From Budorcas taxicolor (Eukaryota > Chordata > Mammalia > Artiodactyla > Bovidae), in NCBI RefSeq assembly GCF_023091745.1, contig NC_068915.1:48914001-48978000 (forward strand): a stretch of 64,000 bases of DNA. Direction: 5' to 3'. Position 1 is the stretch's first letter. Every line of letters starts with the position of its first letter. The position numbers and the translations under genes are program-made. Of this stretch, positions 46,142-58,117 are shown piece after piece. Below the pieces are notes generated by a model. That model made no database searches and was not told the origin of the DNA. It saw nothing but the letters and a program-made list of their open reading frames with translations.

Positions 46142-46471
46142 TTGAAGGTAGTGCCTTATGACCCAGCAATCCCACTGCTGGGCATACACACTGAGGAAAC
46201 CAGAACTGAAAGAGACACGTGTACCCCAATGTTCATCGCAGCCCTATTTATAATAGCCAGGACATGGAAGCAACATAGATGTCCATCAGCAGACGAATGG
46301 ATAAGAAAGCTGTGGTACATATACACAATGAAGTATTACTCAACCATTACAAAGAAAACATTTAAATCAGTTCTAATGAGGTGGATGAAACTGGAGCCGA
46401 TTATACAGAGTGAAGTAAGCCAGAAAGAAAAACACCAATATAATATACTAACACATATATATGGAATTTAG
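46142..46471 (+). pseudogene. L1 ORF2 C-terminal remnant, 109 codons
   Basis: The last ~105 codons of the L1 ORF2 protein are open: DPAIPLLGI near the start, MFIAALFIIARTWKQHRCPS, DEWIRKLWYIYTMKYYS, EPIIQSEVSQ, ending at TAG 46469-46471. This is the cysteine-rich-end region; endonuclease and RT are absent. The first two codons come from the BovB target-site copy, so the frame has no native start. Confidence 0.88.
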
Positions 46472-46876
46472 AAAGATGGTAACAATAACCCTGTATGTGA
46501 GACAGCAAAAGAGACACAGATGTATAGAACAGTCTTTTGGACTCTGTGGGAGAGGGAGAGGGTGGGATAATTTGGGAGAATGGCATTAAAACATGTATAA
46601 TATCATGTAAGAAATGAATCACCAGTCTAGGTTCAATGCAGGATACAGGATGCTTGGGGCTGGTGCACTGGAATGACCCAGAGAGATGGTATGGGGAGGG
46701 AGGTGGGTGGGGGGTTCAGGATTGGGTACTCATGTATACCCATGGCAGATTCATGTTGATGTATAAAGTAAAATATAGTAAAATAATAGTAATAATAATT
46801 AAAAAATAAAATTTGGAAAAAAAATTAAAAAATAAAACAAATAAAGTAAGAAGAATGTCCAAAAAATAAAAAAAAT
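46149..46876 (+). mobile_element. L1 LINE 3' end nested in BovB copy 14
   Basis: A 5'-truncated L1 with the end of ORF2, the 3' UTR and an A-rich tail (46760-46876). It is flanked by the exact 13-base repeat aaaagattgaagg at 46136-46148 and 46877-46889, and BovB sequence resumes in register. Confidence 0.96.
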
Positions 46877-47056
46877 AAAAGATTGAAGGCAGGAGGAGAA
46901 GGGAACGACAGAAGATGAGATGGTTGGATAGCATCACTGACTCAATGGACATAAGTTTGAGCAAGCTCCAGGAGATGGTGAAGGATAGGGAAGCCTGGGA
47001 TGCTACAGTCTATGGAGTAACAAATGACTCCACAGACATGACTGAGTGACTGAACA

Positions 47057-48274
47057 ACAACAAAAAAGCAAGATTCTGCAGTAATAATTATTGATTCACA
47101 GAATTTCCACACATTCTTGGTATAGCTCAAATGGAGGGAGATCAACCTGTCAGGCTCAGGCAGCTACATTCAGTTTGCTATTTCTCTTCAATTTATAGCT
47201 AAGTACAAGCATAGATCATTATGTTGACTGCCTTTCAGAGCCACCCACCTCCAGTTGGATGGGGAAAGAGTAAAATATTGCTACAGAACTGCCCTTCCCT
47301 TGCTTATTTCTCTATAGGAAACAGGGAGGATGGGCATTGAATTCGTGACCAATGACAGTCTCTTCATACACATGTTGTTAATTCTTAAAGAAAGTCACCT
47401 GGCCTTGATGTTGGCAAGTCTGTATGGGCTCAATTTGGAAGACTATTATTTTCCTTTTTTCTCTTTAAGTAGTAGTCAAAATTAGTGTCAAACCTCCATG
47501 TAATATCTTTTTATAATGGTAAAATGTGAGATTACTTGTAATGCAAATTACCTTAAAGGAAAATGTTTTGGCTTACATAATCAGTTAATTAATCACATTA
47601 TGATGTCACAAATTTAACAAACAATTATACACATGTTATCACTGGGAACTGCTTGTGAAAAAGAAAGTTCTGTGACAAAGGAATAAAAATATTAATAAAT
47701 GAATATTATAAATGACAGGAAACAAAAATAATAACCATTCAAAATGTCAATACTGAGAGACACCAAGGCATGATTTGGGCTCTGAAAAGATCTTTCACTT
47801 TAAGAAAAAAATAAATTTATTTTGCACTCGGAAGGTAATTTCCTATTTTTAAAACTGCATGTCTAGCTTTGACATAAAACTAATATGTATTGATTCCTAT
47901 CTCTCTGTTGTACTAGAGAATATTGATTCACATGGTAAAAAATTATTGACACCCTTATCACAGTGTTTTTGAAATTAATATTTTAACATTTTCATGAAAG
48001 CACTAATCTATTAAATCAGTAGATTAATATTCTGACCTCAGAATTCACATTTGTGAAGAAAGGATAAGGAAAGAAGACCTCTACAATATTGTAGAATTTT
48101 GTCTACTCAGCTTTTTCTCTGAGTAATCATTTGTCCTTTGGGCTCTTTTTACTGTGAATCATCAATGTTATATAGAATAATTTGTAGATATTTGACTTAC
48201 ATGCTCAGAAAAATAAAATCCTTTCCTAAATGTTTATATAGGTATGGTAAAGCATTTTTTTGTAAATATAATCT
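47057..48274. other. Unassigned sequence
   Basis: About 1.2 kb with no recognised repeat or exon. Part (47180-47480) is less AT-rich than its surroundings. Confidence 0.45.
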
Positions 48275-48470
48275 GAAGTCTCTAGATATACACTGTCTAT
48301 TAACTTTACTTCTCAAAACACCCTTATAATATTATTTAGAGTTGGATAACCGTAGAATGGAGATATTAGAAGAATTTCCTAAATAAGAGCCAACAACTAA
48401 TAGAGGCAGTTTCTGAATCCAGAGCTTTGGGTTCAGAATCTTTTTCTCACCACAAAATAGTCTCTGTTCT
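48275..48470 (-). mobile_element. MIR SINE relic
   Basis: Antisense landmarks: tattaactttacttctcaaa, cacccttataatattattta, aatggagatattagaag, cagtttctgaatccagagct, in the order expected for reversed MIR. Confidence 0.6.
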
Positions 48471-48610
48471 AATGAACAAATGTTAAAGTATTAAATAAAT
48501 ACTTTTGTCATGGTATGGTGATGATTATGGATTTGTGGATATATCTTCCTAATTAAAAAAGAAATTGTTTTAAATAATTTATTTGCCTAGGATTTAGAAA
48601 AACTATTAGA

Positions 48611-48728
48611 CGAGGGGAAGTGTAGGAGGAAGAAGAGGAGGAGGGAGAAAGAGGAGGAGAGAGGAGGGGAAAAGAAGGGACTGCAGAGGGAAGAGGTGGA
48701 TAGGGGAAGGGAAAGTAAAAGGAGACGA
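48611..48728. repeat. Purine-rich tract (GGA/GAA)
   Basis: The tract is almost only A and G on the plus strand; 48624-48680 is 57 purines without interruption. It is low complexity of (GGA)n/(GAA)n type, with mirror-like blocks that could form triplex DNA. Confidence 0.9.
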
Positions 48729-49081
48729 TGAGACCTTCCTGTTAACTAAAGCTAAAGCAATGTTTGTTCCCAATTTACATCTTATATCAAGATGCAAACC
48801 TACTGTGCCTGCTGTACTTGATTTACAGAGAAACTGACAAATTTATACACTATTTAAGAAGCATACCGAACTCTGTTTAGTGAATAAGTCTGAGAATTAG
48901 AGACCCTCAGATTCTTACGAAACCATTGTATTTCTCCTTTCATGATCACTGATTGCTTTGATCTTATATATCACTGATGATGGAGGAGAGTAAAACTCCT
49001 TGCTTTGATTAACTGAATTCTGACAGTGGACATCTGTAACATATTAGATAATTTGGATCAGTTATAGTTTTGCTGAGTATC
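48729..49081. other. Unassigned sequence
   Basis: Nothing recognised. Confidence 0.45.
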
Positions 49082-49688
49082 AGTTCAGTTCAGTCACTCA
49101 GTCTTGTCTGACTCTTTGAGACCTCATGAATCGCAGCACGCCAGGCCTCCCTGTCCATCTCCTGGAGTTCACTCAAATCCATGTCCATCGAGTCGGTGAT
49201 GCCATCCAGCCATCTCATCCTCTGTCGTCCCCTTCTCCTCCTGCCTCCAATCCCTCCCAGCATCAGAGTCTTTTCCAATGAATCAACTCTTTGCGTGAAG
49301 TGGCCAAAGTACTGGAGTTTCAGCTTTAGCATCATTCCTTCCAAAGAAATCCCAGGGTTGATCTCCTTCAGAATGGACTGGTTGGATCTCCTTGCAGTCC
49401 AAGGGACTCTCAAGAGTCTTCTCCAACACCACAGTTCAAAAGCATCAATTCTTTGGTGCTCAGTTTTCTTCACAGTCCAAATCTCACATACATACATGAC
49501 CACTGGTAAAACCATAGCCATGACTAGACAGACATTTGTTGGCAAAGTAATGTCTCTGCTTTTGAATATGCTATCTAGGTTGGTCATAATTTTCTTCCAA
49601 AGAGTAAGCGTCTTTTAATTTCATGGCTGCAGTCACCATCTGCGGTGATTTTGGAGGCCCCAAAAATAAAGTCTGACACTCTTTCCAT
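49082..49688 (-). mobile_element. BovB LINE, 3' part (copy 15)
   Basis: From the ttcag tail to a truncation near the VSDFIFL region. The ORF2 tail is open for 165 codons (49587-49090) to the terminal QTRLSD. It carries the younger 3' variant. Confidence 0.94.
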
Positions 49689-50169
49689 TTACTTCAGTCT
49701 CAGAGGATTAGGTAAATTTGAGCAGAAGAAAGTTTTTTTCTCTGTATATAAACTTACCATCAGTCACTTTATATGCAGTATAGTGGTCTGGAATTGGGCA
49801 GAGCCATATTATAAATCTTTCATCAAAATGCACAGTCTGACAAAAATGAGAACAACTTGCAAGGTCATCTCAAGAACTAAAATACAGTTCCTCAGAAATA
49901 CTATATTTTGAGCATAAAAAATGTAAACAGATGGTTATAGATATATGTGGTACTCTTGGCATATTACTTTTTCTGTGTAGCTTCACCACAAAGAACTTGG
50001 AAGCTAAGTTGAGACGTTAAAGCCATTTTTTACAAGAAAAATTATTATTATAAGACCATGTTTTTTACTTGGCTGATTGGACTAGCTCATTGAATAAACC
50101 ATTTTAAAGTTGAACTTCTTTTTGATTATCTGGCACAGCATCCTTCAACTTTCCTTATCACCACATACA
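49689..50169. other. Unassigned AT-rich sequence
   Basis: Nothing recognised. Confidence 0.45.
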
Positions 50170-50320
50170 GTATGTGTATCTCAAAGCTTCTATCCCCTAC
50201 TGGGCTATTAGCCTCCTAAGAACTGGGAAAGTATCTGTTTAATTCTATATCCTTAGTATTTAAGGCTTTAATATCATGTATAGTGAGTACTCATTAAATA
50301 TATGCTTAATCTATTTGAAT
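50170..50320 (+). mobile_element. L2 LINE relic, 3' end
   Basis: Ordered match to the L2 terminus: aactgggaaagtatctgttt, atatccttagtatttaaggc, gtgagtactcattaaatata. Confidence 0.7.
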
Positions 50321-50479
50321 TATTCAAACACTACTTACTGTCAAAATATGCTAATGAGAAAATGTAAAAAATGTAGGCATATATATGCTTTACTAGAACA
50401 ATATCCAACAATTATTTATTCATCCATTTGACATATATTTATTAAGAACTTACCATTTGTCAGATGCAATGTTTGGCTT

Positions 50480-50708
50480 TGGGCTTCCCAGGTGGTGCAA
50501 TTACGGTAAAGAATCCACCTGCAATACAGGAAATAAGGGAGAGCAGGGTTCAGTCCCTGAGTTGGGAATATCCTCTGGAGTAGGAAATGACAATCAACTT
50601 CAGTATTCTTGCCTGGGAGATTCCATGGATAGAAAAGTCTGATAGGATACCGTCCATGGAGTTGTAAAGAGTTGGGCATGATTGAGCAACTGAGAACACA
50701 TGCATACC
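50480..50708 (+). mobile_element. Bov-tA SINE
   Basis: Head gggcttcccaggtggtgcaa, B-box-like GGTTCAGTCCC near 50549, Bov-A unit ending gattgagcaactgagaacac. A short tggctt repeat at 50474-50479 and 50709-50714 may be the target-site duplication. Confidence 0.92.
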
Positions 50709-50815
50709 TGGCTTGAGAGATACATTAGTGAAAAAGACATCCAGAGTTGACACCATCAAGTAGCTGATTATTTGCTAGATAAAGCATACAAGAGGTTAAA
50801 TGACATGGATCAGTT

Positions 50816-52392
50816 AAGTTGAATTCAGTCGCTATCATGTCTGATTCTTTGTGAACCCATAAACTGCAGCAGGCCAGGCCTCTCTGTCCATCACCAACAT
50901 CTGGAGTTTATCCAAACTCATGTCCATTGAGTCGGTGATGTCATCCAACCATCATCCTCTCTCATCCTCTTCTCCAACTGCCCCCAATCATTCCCAACAT
51001 CAGGGTCTTTTCAGATGAGTCAGCTCTTCAATCAGGTGGCCAAAGTATTCGAGTTTCAGCTTCAGCATCAGTCCTTCCATTGAACACCCAGGACTGATCT
51101 CCTTTAGGATGGACTGGTTGGATCTCCTTGCAGTCCAAGAGATTCCCAAAAGTTTCCTCCAACACCACAGTTCAAAAGCATCAACTGTTCTGAGCTCAGC
51201 TTTCTTTATAATCCAACTCTCATATCCATACACGACTACAGAAAAACCATAGCCTTGACTAGACAGATTCTTTTTTGACAAAGTAATGTCTCTGCTTTTT
51301 AATATGCTGTCTAGGTTGGTCATAACTTTCCTTCCAAGGAGTAAGCATCTTTTAATTTCATGGCTGCAATCAACATATGCAGTGATTTTGGAGCCCAAAA
51401 AATTAGTCAGCCACTGTTTCCACTATTTCCCCATCTATTTGCCATGAAGTGATGGGACCAGATGCCATGATCTTCGTTTTCTGAATGTTGACCTTTAAGC
51501 CAGCTTTTTCACTCTCCTCTTTCACTTTCATCAAGCAGCTCTTTACTTCTTCTTCACATTCTGCCATAAGGGTGGTGTCATCTGCCTATCTGAGGTTACT
51601 GATGTTTCTCCCAGCAATCTTGATTCCAGCTTGTCCTTCATCCAGCCCAGCATTTCTCATGATGTACTCTGCATAATTTAAACAAGAAGAGTGATAATAT
51701 ATAGCCTTGACAGAGTCCTTTTCCTATTTGGAACCAGTCTGTTGTTCCATGTCCAGTTCTAATTGTTGCTTCCTGACTTGCATACAGGTTTCTCAAGAGG
51801 TAGTCTGGTATTCCCATCTCTTTCAGAATTTTTCCCAGTTTGCTGTGATCCACACAGTCAAAGGCTTTGACATAGTCAATAGAACAGAAATAGATGTTTT
51901 TCTGGAACTCTCTTGCTTTTCTGATGATCCAGCAGATGTTGGCAATTTGATCTCTGGTTCCTCTGCCTTTTCTAAATCCAGCTTGAATATCTGGAAGTTC
52001 ATGGTTCATGTATTAATGAAGCCTGGTTTGGAGAATTTTGAACATTACTTTACTAGCATGTGAGATGAGTACAATTGTGCAGTAGTCTGAGCATTCTTGG
52101 ACATTGCCTTTCTTAGGGATTGTAATGAAAACTGACCTTTTCCACTCCTGTGGCCACTGCTGAGTTTTCCAAATTGCTGACATATTGAGTGCAGCACTTT
52201 CACAGCATCATCTTCCAGGATTTGAAATAGCTCAGCTGGAATTCCATCACCTCCACTAGCTTTGTTCATAGTGATGCTTCCTCAGGCCCTCTTGACTCAC
52301 ATTCCAGGATATCTGGCTCTAGGACAATGATTACACCATTGTGATTATCTGGGTCATGAAGATCTTATTTGTACAGTTCTTCTGTGTATTCT
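50816..52392 (-). mobile_element. BovB LINE (copy 16)
   Basis: About 1.6 kb in reverse, from a degenerate tail (gttgaattcag) to a truncation just 5' of the RT (antisense of the YTEELYK region near 52380). RT motif A sequence (FCSIDYVKAFDCVDHS) is in the frame 52009-51638, and GGDGIPAELFQILEDDAV lies in 52269-52045. Frameshifts separate these. It carries the older 3' variant. Confidence 0.94.
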
Positions 52393-52732
52393 TAATAACA
52401 CAAAACATGATGTTTGTAATGAGAGGAAAAATATATAATACATTAGAGGGACAATCATTAAACATTCATGATGCTGGGTGTTGTGGCACAGGCTCAGGAA
52501 TGCCTTCTCCTGCTCATTGTGCACACATCAGTTTTGAGAAAACCACCTCAAGGAAAATTGCTTTCATACAATACAACCCTGCTTTGTAGCCACAGTTGAT
52601 ACCATCAGAGATAGAAACTTGATACAACCTGAGACAATCAAAAACTTTTCCCTGAATATTGATTACAAATTTTGTTCAAGTATTCAGTTTCTGAAATGAA
52701 GTTGACAATACTAGACACCTAATTGTTTTTCT
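52393..52732. other. Unassigned sequence
   Basis: No gene or repeat is recognised. Confidence 0.45.
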
Positions 52733-52938
52733 TGTTTAGTTGCCAAGTCTATCTGACTCTTTTGTGATCCCATGGAACTGTCACCCACCAGGCTCCTCTG
52801 TCCATGGTACTTTCCAGACAAGAATACTGGAGTGGGTTACCATTTCCTTCTCCAGGGGATCTTCCTATCTCAGGAACTGAACTTGCATCCCCTGCGTTCA
52901 CAGGCAGATTCTTTACCACTGAGCCACCTGGGAAGACT
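52733..52938 (-). mobile_element. Bov-tA SINE
   Basis: In reverse: gtttagttgccaagtctatc, a full Bov-A unit, and a tRNA-like head at the right (accactgagccacctgggaa). Confidence 0.92.
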
Positions 52939-53046
52939 AGTACATGTTGATAAAAATAAAAATAAATGTATTGCCAGTCATGTGACTTAAATATATGAAA
53001 AAGGAGTTTTCAAAAAAAATTATAGGCATTATCCATGTAATTGCTT

Positions 53047-53310
53047 GGTTGCTGCTGCTGCTAAGTCACTTCAGTCGTGTTTGACTCTGTGTGACCCCAT
53101 AGACGGCAGTCCACCAGGCTCCCCCCGTCCCTGGGATTCTCCAGGCAAGAACACTGGAGTGGGTTGCCATTTCCTTCTCCAATGCATGAAAGTGAAAAGT
53201 GAAAGGAAGTCGCTCAGTCGTGTCTGACTCTTCATGACCCCATGGACTGCAGCCTCTAGGCTCCTCTGTCCATGGGATTTTCCAGGCAAGAGTACTGGAG
53301 TGGGGTGCTT
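53047..53310 (-). mobile_element. Bov-A2 SINE
   Basis: A reverse dimer beginning gctgctgctgctaagtcact, with the gcatgaaagtgaaaagtgaa linker (53183-53202) and second unit ending gtactggagtggggtgct. Low divergence. Confidence 0.95.
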
Positions 53311-53620
53311 TTACAGATTCTAATATATAATTTTAAGATGAAATTGAATTGTAAATGACTTAGAACATGATTGACCCAATTTTTAAAATGTCTATTTTAA
53401 GAAAGTTTACTTGAAGATTTTGAGTTGAAATTTTCATACAATAGTCTAATACTGAGTCACTCAGTGCTTTGGAGATGACAAACATTGGTAAGTACTTAAT
53501 ATATAGATATTGAACTGAATTAAATTGAAGCCAATTCCCAACATTTCTGAAAAATTTTTGGCATGTTTATTTAAATTTTAAAGTATGTATAAAAAATCTA
53601 CAAGCAATAAGTGCAGGAGA

Positions 53621-53828
53621 GTGAAGTGAAGTCAATCAGTTGTGTCCGACTCTTTGTGACCCTGTGGACTGTAGCCTACCAAGCTCCTCTGTCCATGGGA
53701 TTCTCCAGGCAAGAGTACTGGAGTGGGTTGCCATTTCCTTCTCCAGGGGATCTTCCCAACCCAGGGATAGAACCCAGGTTTCCCTCATTGGAGGCAGACG
53801 CTTTAACCTCTGAGCCACCAGGGAAGCC
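53621..53828 (-). mobile_element. Bov-tA SINE nested in L1
   Basis: In reverse: gaagtcaatcagttgtgtcc at the left, tRNA-like head ending gagccaccagggaagcc at the right. L1 ORF2 sequence lies on both sides. About eight L1 bases at the site are missing and no target-site duplication is visible. Confidence 0.92.
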
Positions 53829-54241
53829 CGAAAAGGGAACCTTCTTGCACTTCTGGTGGGAATGTAAAGTGATACAGCCACTATGGAAGACAGTATGGAG
53901 ATTCTTTTAAAAACTAGGAATAAAACCACCATATAACCTAGCCATACCACTTCTAGGTATATACCCGGAGGAAACCAAAACTGAAAAAAATACATGCACT
54001 CAATGTTCATTGCAATACTGTTTACAATAGCTATAACAGGGAAGCAACCTACATGCCTATGATAAAGAAACTGTGGTACATGTATACAATGGAAAACTAC
54101 TCAACTATAAAAAGGAACACATTTGTGTCAATTCTAATGAGGTGGTTGAACCGTGAGCCTATTATACAGAGTGAAGTAAGTCAGAAAGAGAAAAACAATT
54201 ATTGTATATAAATGCATATATATGGAATCTAGAAAGATGGT

Positions 54242-54511
54242 CAGAGAAGGCAATGGCACCCCACTCCAGTACTCTTGCTTGGAAAATCCCATGGATGGAG
54301 GAGCCTGGTAGGCCACAATCCATGGGGTCGCTAAGAGTCAGGCATGACTGAGCGACTTCACTTTCGCTTTTCACTTTCATGCATTGGAGAAGGAAATGGC
54401 AACCCACTCCAGTGTTCTTGCCTGGAGAATCCCAGGGACCGGGGAGCCTGATAGGCTGCCCTCTATAAGGTCGCACAGAGTCAGACATGACTGAAGCGAC
54501 TTAGCAGCAGC
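54242..54511 (+). mobile_element. Bov-A2 SINE nested in L1, 11-base target-site duplication
   Basis: Sense Bov-A2 dimer from gagaaggcaatggcacccca to cgacttagcagcagca. The exact repeat agaaagatggt is at 54231-54241 and 54512-54522, and the L1 3' UTR resumes directly. Confidence 0.97.
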
Positions 54512-54865
54512 AGAAAGATGGTACTGATGAACCTATTTGCAAGGCAGCAATGGAGATGCAGACATAGAGAACAGATCTATGAACAAGAGTAAGGGAGAGG
54601 AAGAAGAGGGTGAGATGAATAGAGAGAGTAGCATGGAAGCATATACATTATCATATGTAAAATATATAGACAGTGGAAATTTGTTGTATGACACAGGGAA
54701 TGCAAACCAGGGCTGTGTAATAGCATAGAGGAGTGGGAAAGTGTGGGAGGTGGGAGTAGGTTCAAGAGGGAGGAGAAATAGGTATCCCGATGGCTAATGC
54801 ATGTTGATGTACAGCAGAAATCAAACCAGTATTGTAAAACAATCATCAATCAATTAAAAATAAAT

Positions 54866-55627
54866 ATAATTAAAAATATACATAAGATGCAGAGTTTAAA
54901 ATGTTTGCATATGGAAAAAATAAAGTGCTCAGTTTCTTACATAATTAGCATTATTGAAGTTAATTTTTTTAATTGACTTAAAATAGTGACCAAAATTGCT
55001 CTTAATTATAACAGGTGGTCTAAATTAGTACATTTATGAAAAATAGTCTAGATAAAAGTCATGATTTCTTTAGCATTCATGTCAGAAATTTTACTTCTAG
55101 GTATTTATTTCATAGAAGTGATTGTGGATATAATATCTAATCATATTGTTCATCCCAATACAGTTTGGAATGGAAAAATTTGTGAACCACCTAACTGTCT
55201 AAGAATAGAAAATGATTGAGTAAATTTTCATAGACTATCATATATGACTATGCAATTATCAAACATTATATTGTAGAATGATATTTAATGGCTTGGAAAA
55301 TGATCAGGAGTCAATGTTAACCAAAGAAGCAGATAAAATATTACTGTGCAAACAAAAATGTCACTTAATTCATATGTATCACATGTTTAGGGTGTTTTAT
55401 TTTTTCTTTTTAAATTCTGTTTCACTGCTTTAAAATCTTTTCTTCAATGTCTACACCTTACTAGTTATGATGGATGAGATTATAACGTGGTAGCAGGCAG
55501 GCCATGATCACAATATAAGGAAAATTTAGTTCTCACTTGTGCAAATTGCACTGCTTGTCCAAGGGAGTCTATGGGGTAGTATTCCTCCAGAAATTCAGAA
55601 TGCTTCAGTTTTGTGGTTCCGTAATTT
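54866..55627. other. Unassigned AT-rich sequence
   Basis: Nothing recognised. Confidence 0.45.
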
Positions 55628-57187
55628 CACATCCTGGAATGTGAAGTCAAGTGGGCCTTAGGAAGCATCACTACAAACAAAGCTAGTGGACGTGATGGAA
55701 TTCCAGTTGAGCTTTTTCAAAACCTAAAGATGATGCTGTGAAAGTGCTGCACTCAATAAGTCAGCAAATTTGGAAAACTCAGCCATGGTCATAGGAATGG
55801 AAAAAGTCATTTTTCATTCCAATCTAAAAGAAAGGCAATGGCAAAGAATGCTCAAACTACCACACAATTGCACTCATCTCACACACTAGGAAAGTAATGC
55901 TTAAAATTCTCCAAACCAGGCTTTAGTAATATATGCACCGTGAACTTCCAGAGGTTCAAGCTGATTTTAAAAAAGGCAGAGGAACCAGAGATCAAATTGC
56001 CAACATCTGCTGGATCATCAAATGAGTAAGAGTTCTAGAAAAACATCTATTTCTTCTTTATTGACTATGCCAAAGTCCTTGACTATATGGATTACAATAA
56101 ACTGTGGGAAATTCTGAAAGAGATGGGAATAACATACCACCTTCTGAGAAAGTTGTATGTAGGTCAGGAAGCAACATTTAGAACTGAACATGAAACAACA
56201 GACTTTTTCCAAATAAGAAAAGGACTGTCAAGGGTGTATATTATCACTCTGCTTATTTAACTTATATGCAGAGTACATCATGAGAAATGCTGGGCTGAAG
56301 CACAAGCTGGAATCAGGATTACTGGAAGAAATATCAATAACCTCAAATATGCAGCTGACACCACACTTATGGCAGAAAGTGAACAAGAACTAAAAAGCCT
56401 CTTGATGAAAGTGAAAGAGGAGAGTGAAAAACTTGGCTTAAAGCTCAACATTCAGAAAACTAAAATCATGGTGTCTGGTCCCATCACTTCATGGCAAATA
56501 GATGGGGAAACAGTGGAAACAATGGCTGACTTTTTTGGGGGGCTCCAAAATCTCTGAAGATTGTAATTGCAGCCATGAAATTAAAAGATGCTTACTCCTT
56601 GGAAGTAAAGGTATGAGCAACCTAGATAGCATATTCACAAGCAGAGACATTACTTAGTCAACAAAGATCTGTCTAGTCAAGGCTATGGTTTTTCTATTAG
56701 TCATGTGTTCATACATGCTAATAGAAAAACCATAGCCTTGACTAGACAGATCTTTGTTGATAAAGTAATGTCTCTGCTTGAGAGTTGGATTATAAAGAAA
56801 CCTGAGCACTGAATAATTGATGCTTTTGAACTGTGATGTTGGAGAAGACTCTTGAGAGTCACTTGGACTGCAAGGAGATCCAATCAGTCCATCCTAAAGA
56901 TCAGTCCTGGGTGTTCACTGGAAGGACTGATGCTGAGGCTGAAACTCCAATACTTTGGCCACCTAATGTGAAGAGCTGACTCTTCTGAAAAGACCCTGAT
57001 GCTGAGAAAGATTGGGGGCAGTAGGAAAAGGGGATGATAGAAGATAAGATGGTTGGATGACATCACCTACTCAGTTGACATGAGTTTGGGTAAGCTCCAG
57101 GAGTTAGTGATGGACAGGGACCCCTGGTGTGCTGTGGTTCATGGGTTCACATACAGTTGGACATGACTGAGTGACTGAACTGTACTG
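55628..57187 (+). mobile_element. BovB LINE (copy 17) with internal palindrome
   Basis: About 1.56 kb in sense orientation from the PDILECEVKW region to a degenerate tail. RT frames are broken repeatedly; YADD is replaced by YAAD near 56350 and motif B is damaged near 56230. It carries the older 3' variant. The segment 56638-56780 is a near-perfect palindrome (separate entry). Confidence 0.94.
56638..56780. repeat. Near-perfect palindrome (inverted duplication) inside BovB
   Basis: The BovB segment 56638-56700 is followed, after a short centre, by its own reverse complement at 56718-56780: 63 bases with two mismatches. The centre extends the pairing (catgt at 56702-56706 with acatg at 56713-56717) and leaves a loop of about six bases plus one bulge. 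After 56780 the BovB continues at gagagttgg, a few bases downstream of where the left arm stopped. This is a local fold-back copy, not a second insertion. Confidence 0.95.
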
Positions 57188-58108
57188 AATTCCAGCATAA
57201 CTTCTTCTTTGCAAGTAGAGTGGCAAAGACAAAGAAACTAAAACATTACACACAAGCTCTTCATTATCTCAGCAGAAACACATATATCTGTTCATGGTCC
57301 AAAGTCTGGCCCCACCAAATGGGAGGAGTACTGTCATTCATCTGTTGATCCAGACTTGAAGGGTAGACATTGATGAACTTTAGTAACTGAGAAAAACAGG
57401 TGTCAATTATTATGTTTATATGTATTTTTAAAAATTTTCAGAGGGTATATTTGAATCAAGAAGGAAAGGTAGCATAAACTCACAACTTGGGAAGATTGCA
57501 AAAATATTAACAGTTTAAAAGTATAAAATATATATTTTTAACTAATGTATTGCAAATGTTTTAGTCTCAACAGGCATATTCAAATATAAAAGGTGTATTA
57601 GCATCTAAAGTGTGGGAAAATATCTGAAAATGACAAATGATTAAGCAATTTAAATCAAGTTCTTTTAAATTAATTTTAACCTCTAGATATAAATTATATC
57701 CCAGGATAAGGAAAAATTTTTTATATTGGAGTCATTGAGAATTATTTTTTTTTGGAGAATTATTAAAACAAGATATCAAAGTTAGAAATTTAAAAATGCT
57801 CTTTTAATTTAAAACAGGTGATAAGGGTCATTCCTAATATATACTGGATAATAATTCTGATCATAATTTTTGTCTAAAGGCAATAGTTTTTGAACATATA
57901 CAAGATAACATGATAATGACTAGTAGTATTTATAATACATTTTGTTGAATATAATGTTAAAATAAGAAAGATATTTAATTTTTTGTATTAATTTCTGCTC
58001 AGTCCTACCTTATTTATAGCCATGTCTGTCTACAAGTAATAACCATTATATACAACCACTTAGTACATTAAAGATAACTAATACATTAATACTGATTTGC
58101 ATCAGTAT
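57188..58108. other. Unassigned AT-rich sequence
   Basis: About 0.9 kb with nothing recognised. Confidence 0.45.
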
Positions 58109-58117
58109 TATGTAAAC

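Larger units (their letters stand above)
45950..47056 (+). mobile_element. BovB LINE 3' end (copy 14), split by L1
   Basis: The two BovB pieces are 45950-46148 (from the RIDAFELWCW region) and 46877-47056 (to the 3' end), with an L1 between them. The older 3' variant and many changes mark it as old; the frame is broken. Confidence 0.92.
53588..54865 (+). mobile_element. L1 LINE 3' end carrying two nested SINEs
   Basis: L1 ORF2 sequence starts at aaaaaatctacaagcaataa (codons for KSTSNK-like sequence). It is interrupted by a Bov-tA (53621-53828) and resumes at gaaaagggaacc. It then runs through WWECK, the YPEETKTE region and the 3' UTR, where a Bov-A2 is nested, to the terminal ccagtattgtaaaacaatca and an A-rich tail. 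Frames are broken, so it is inactive. Confidence 0.9.

Noticed and set aside
53611..53910. 99-codon open frame resembling a small protein
   Set aside because: It reads through a reversed Bov-tA into L1 ORF2 sequence, so it is a chimera of repeats.
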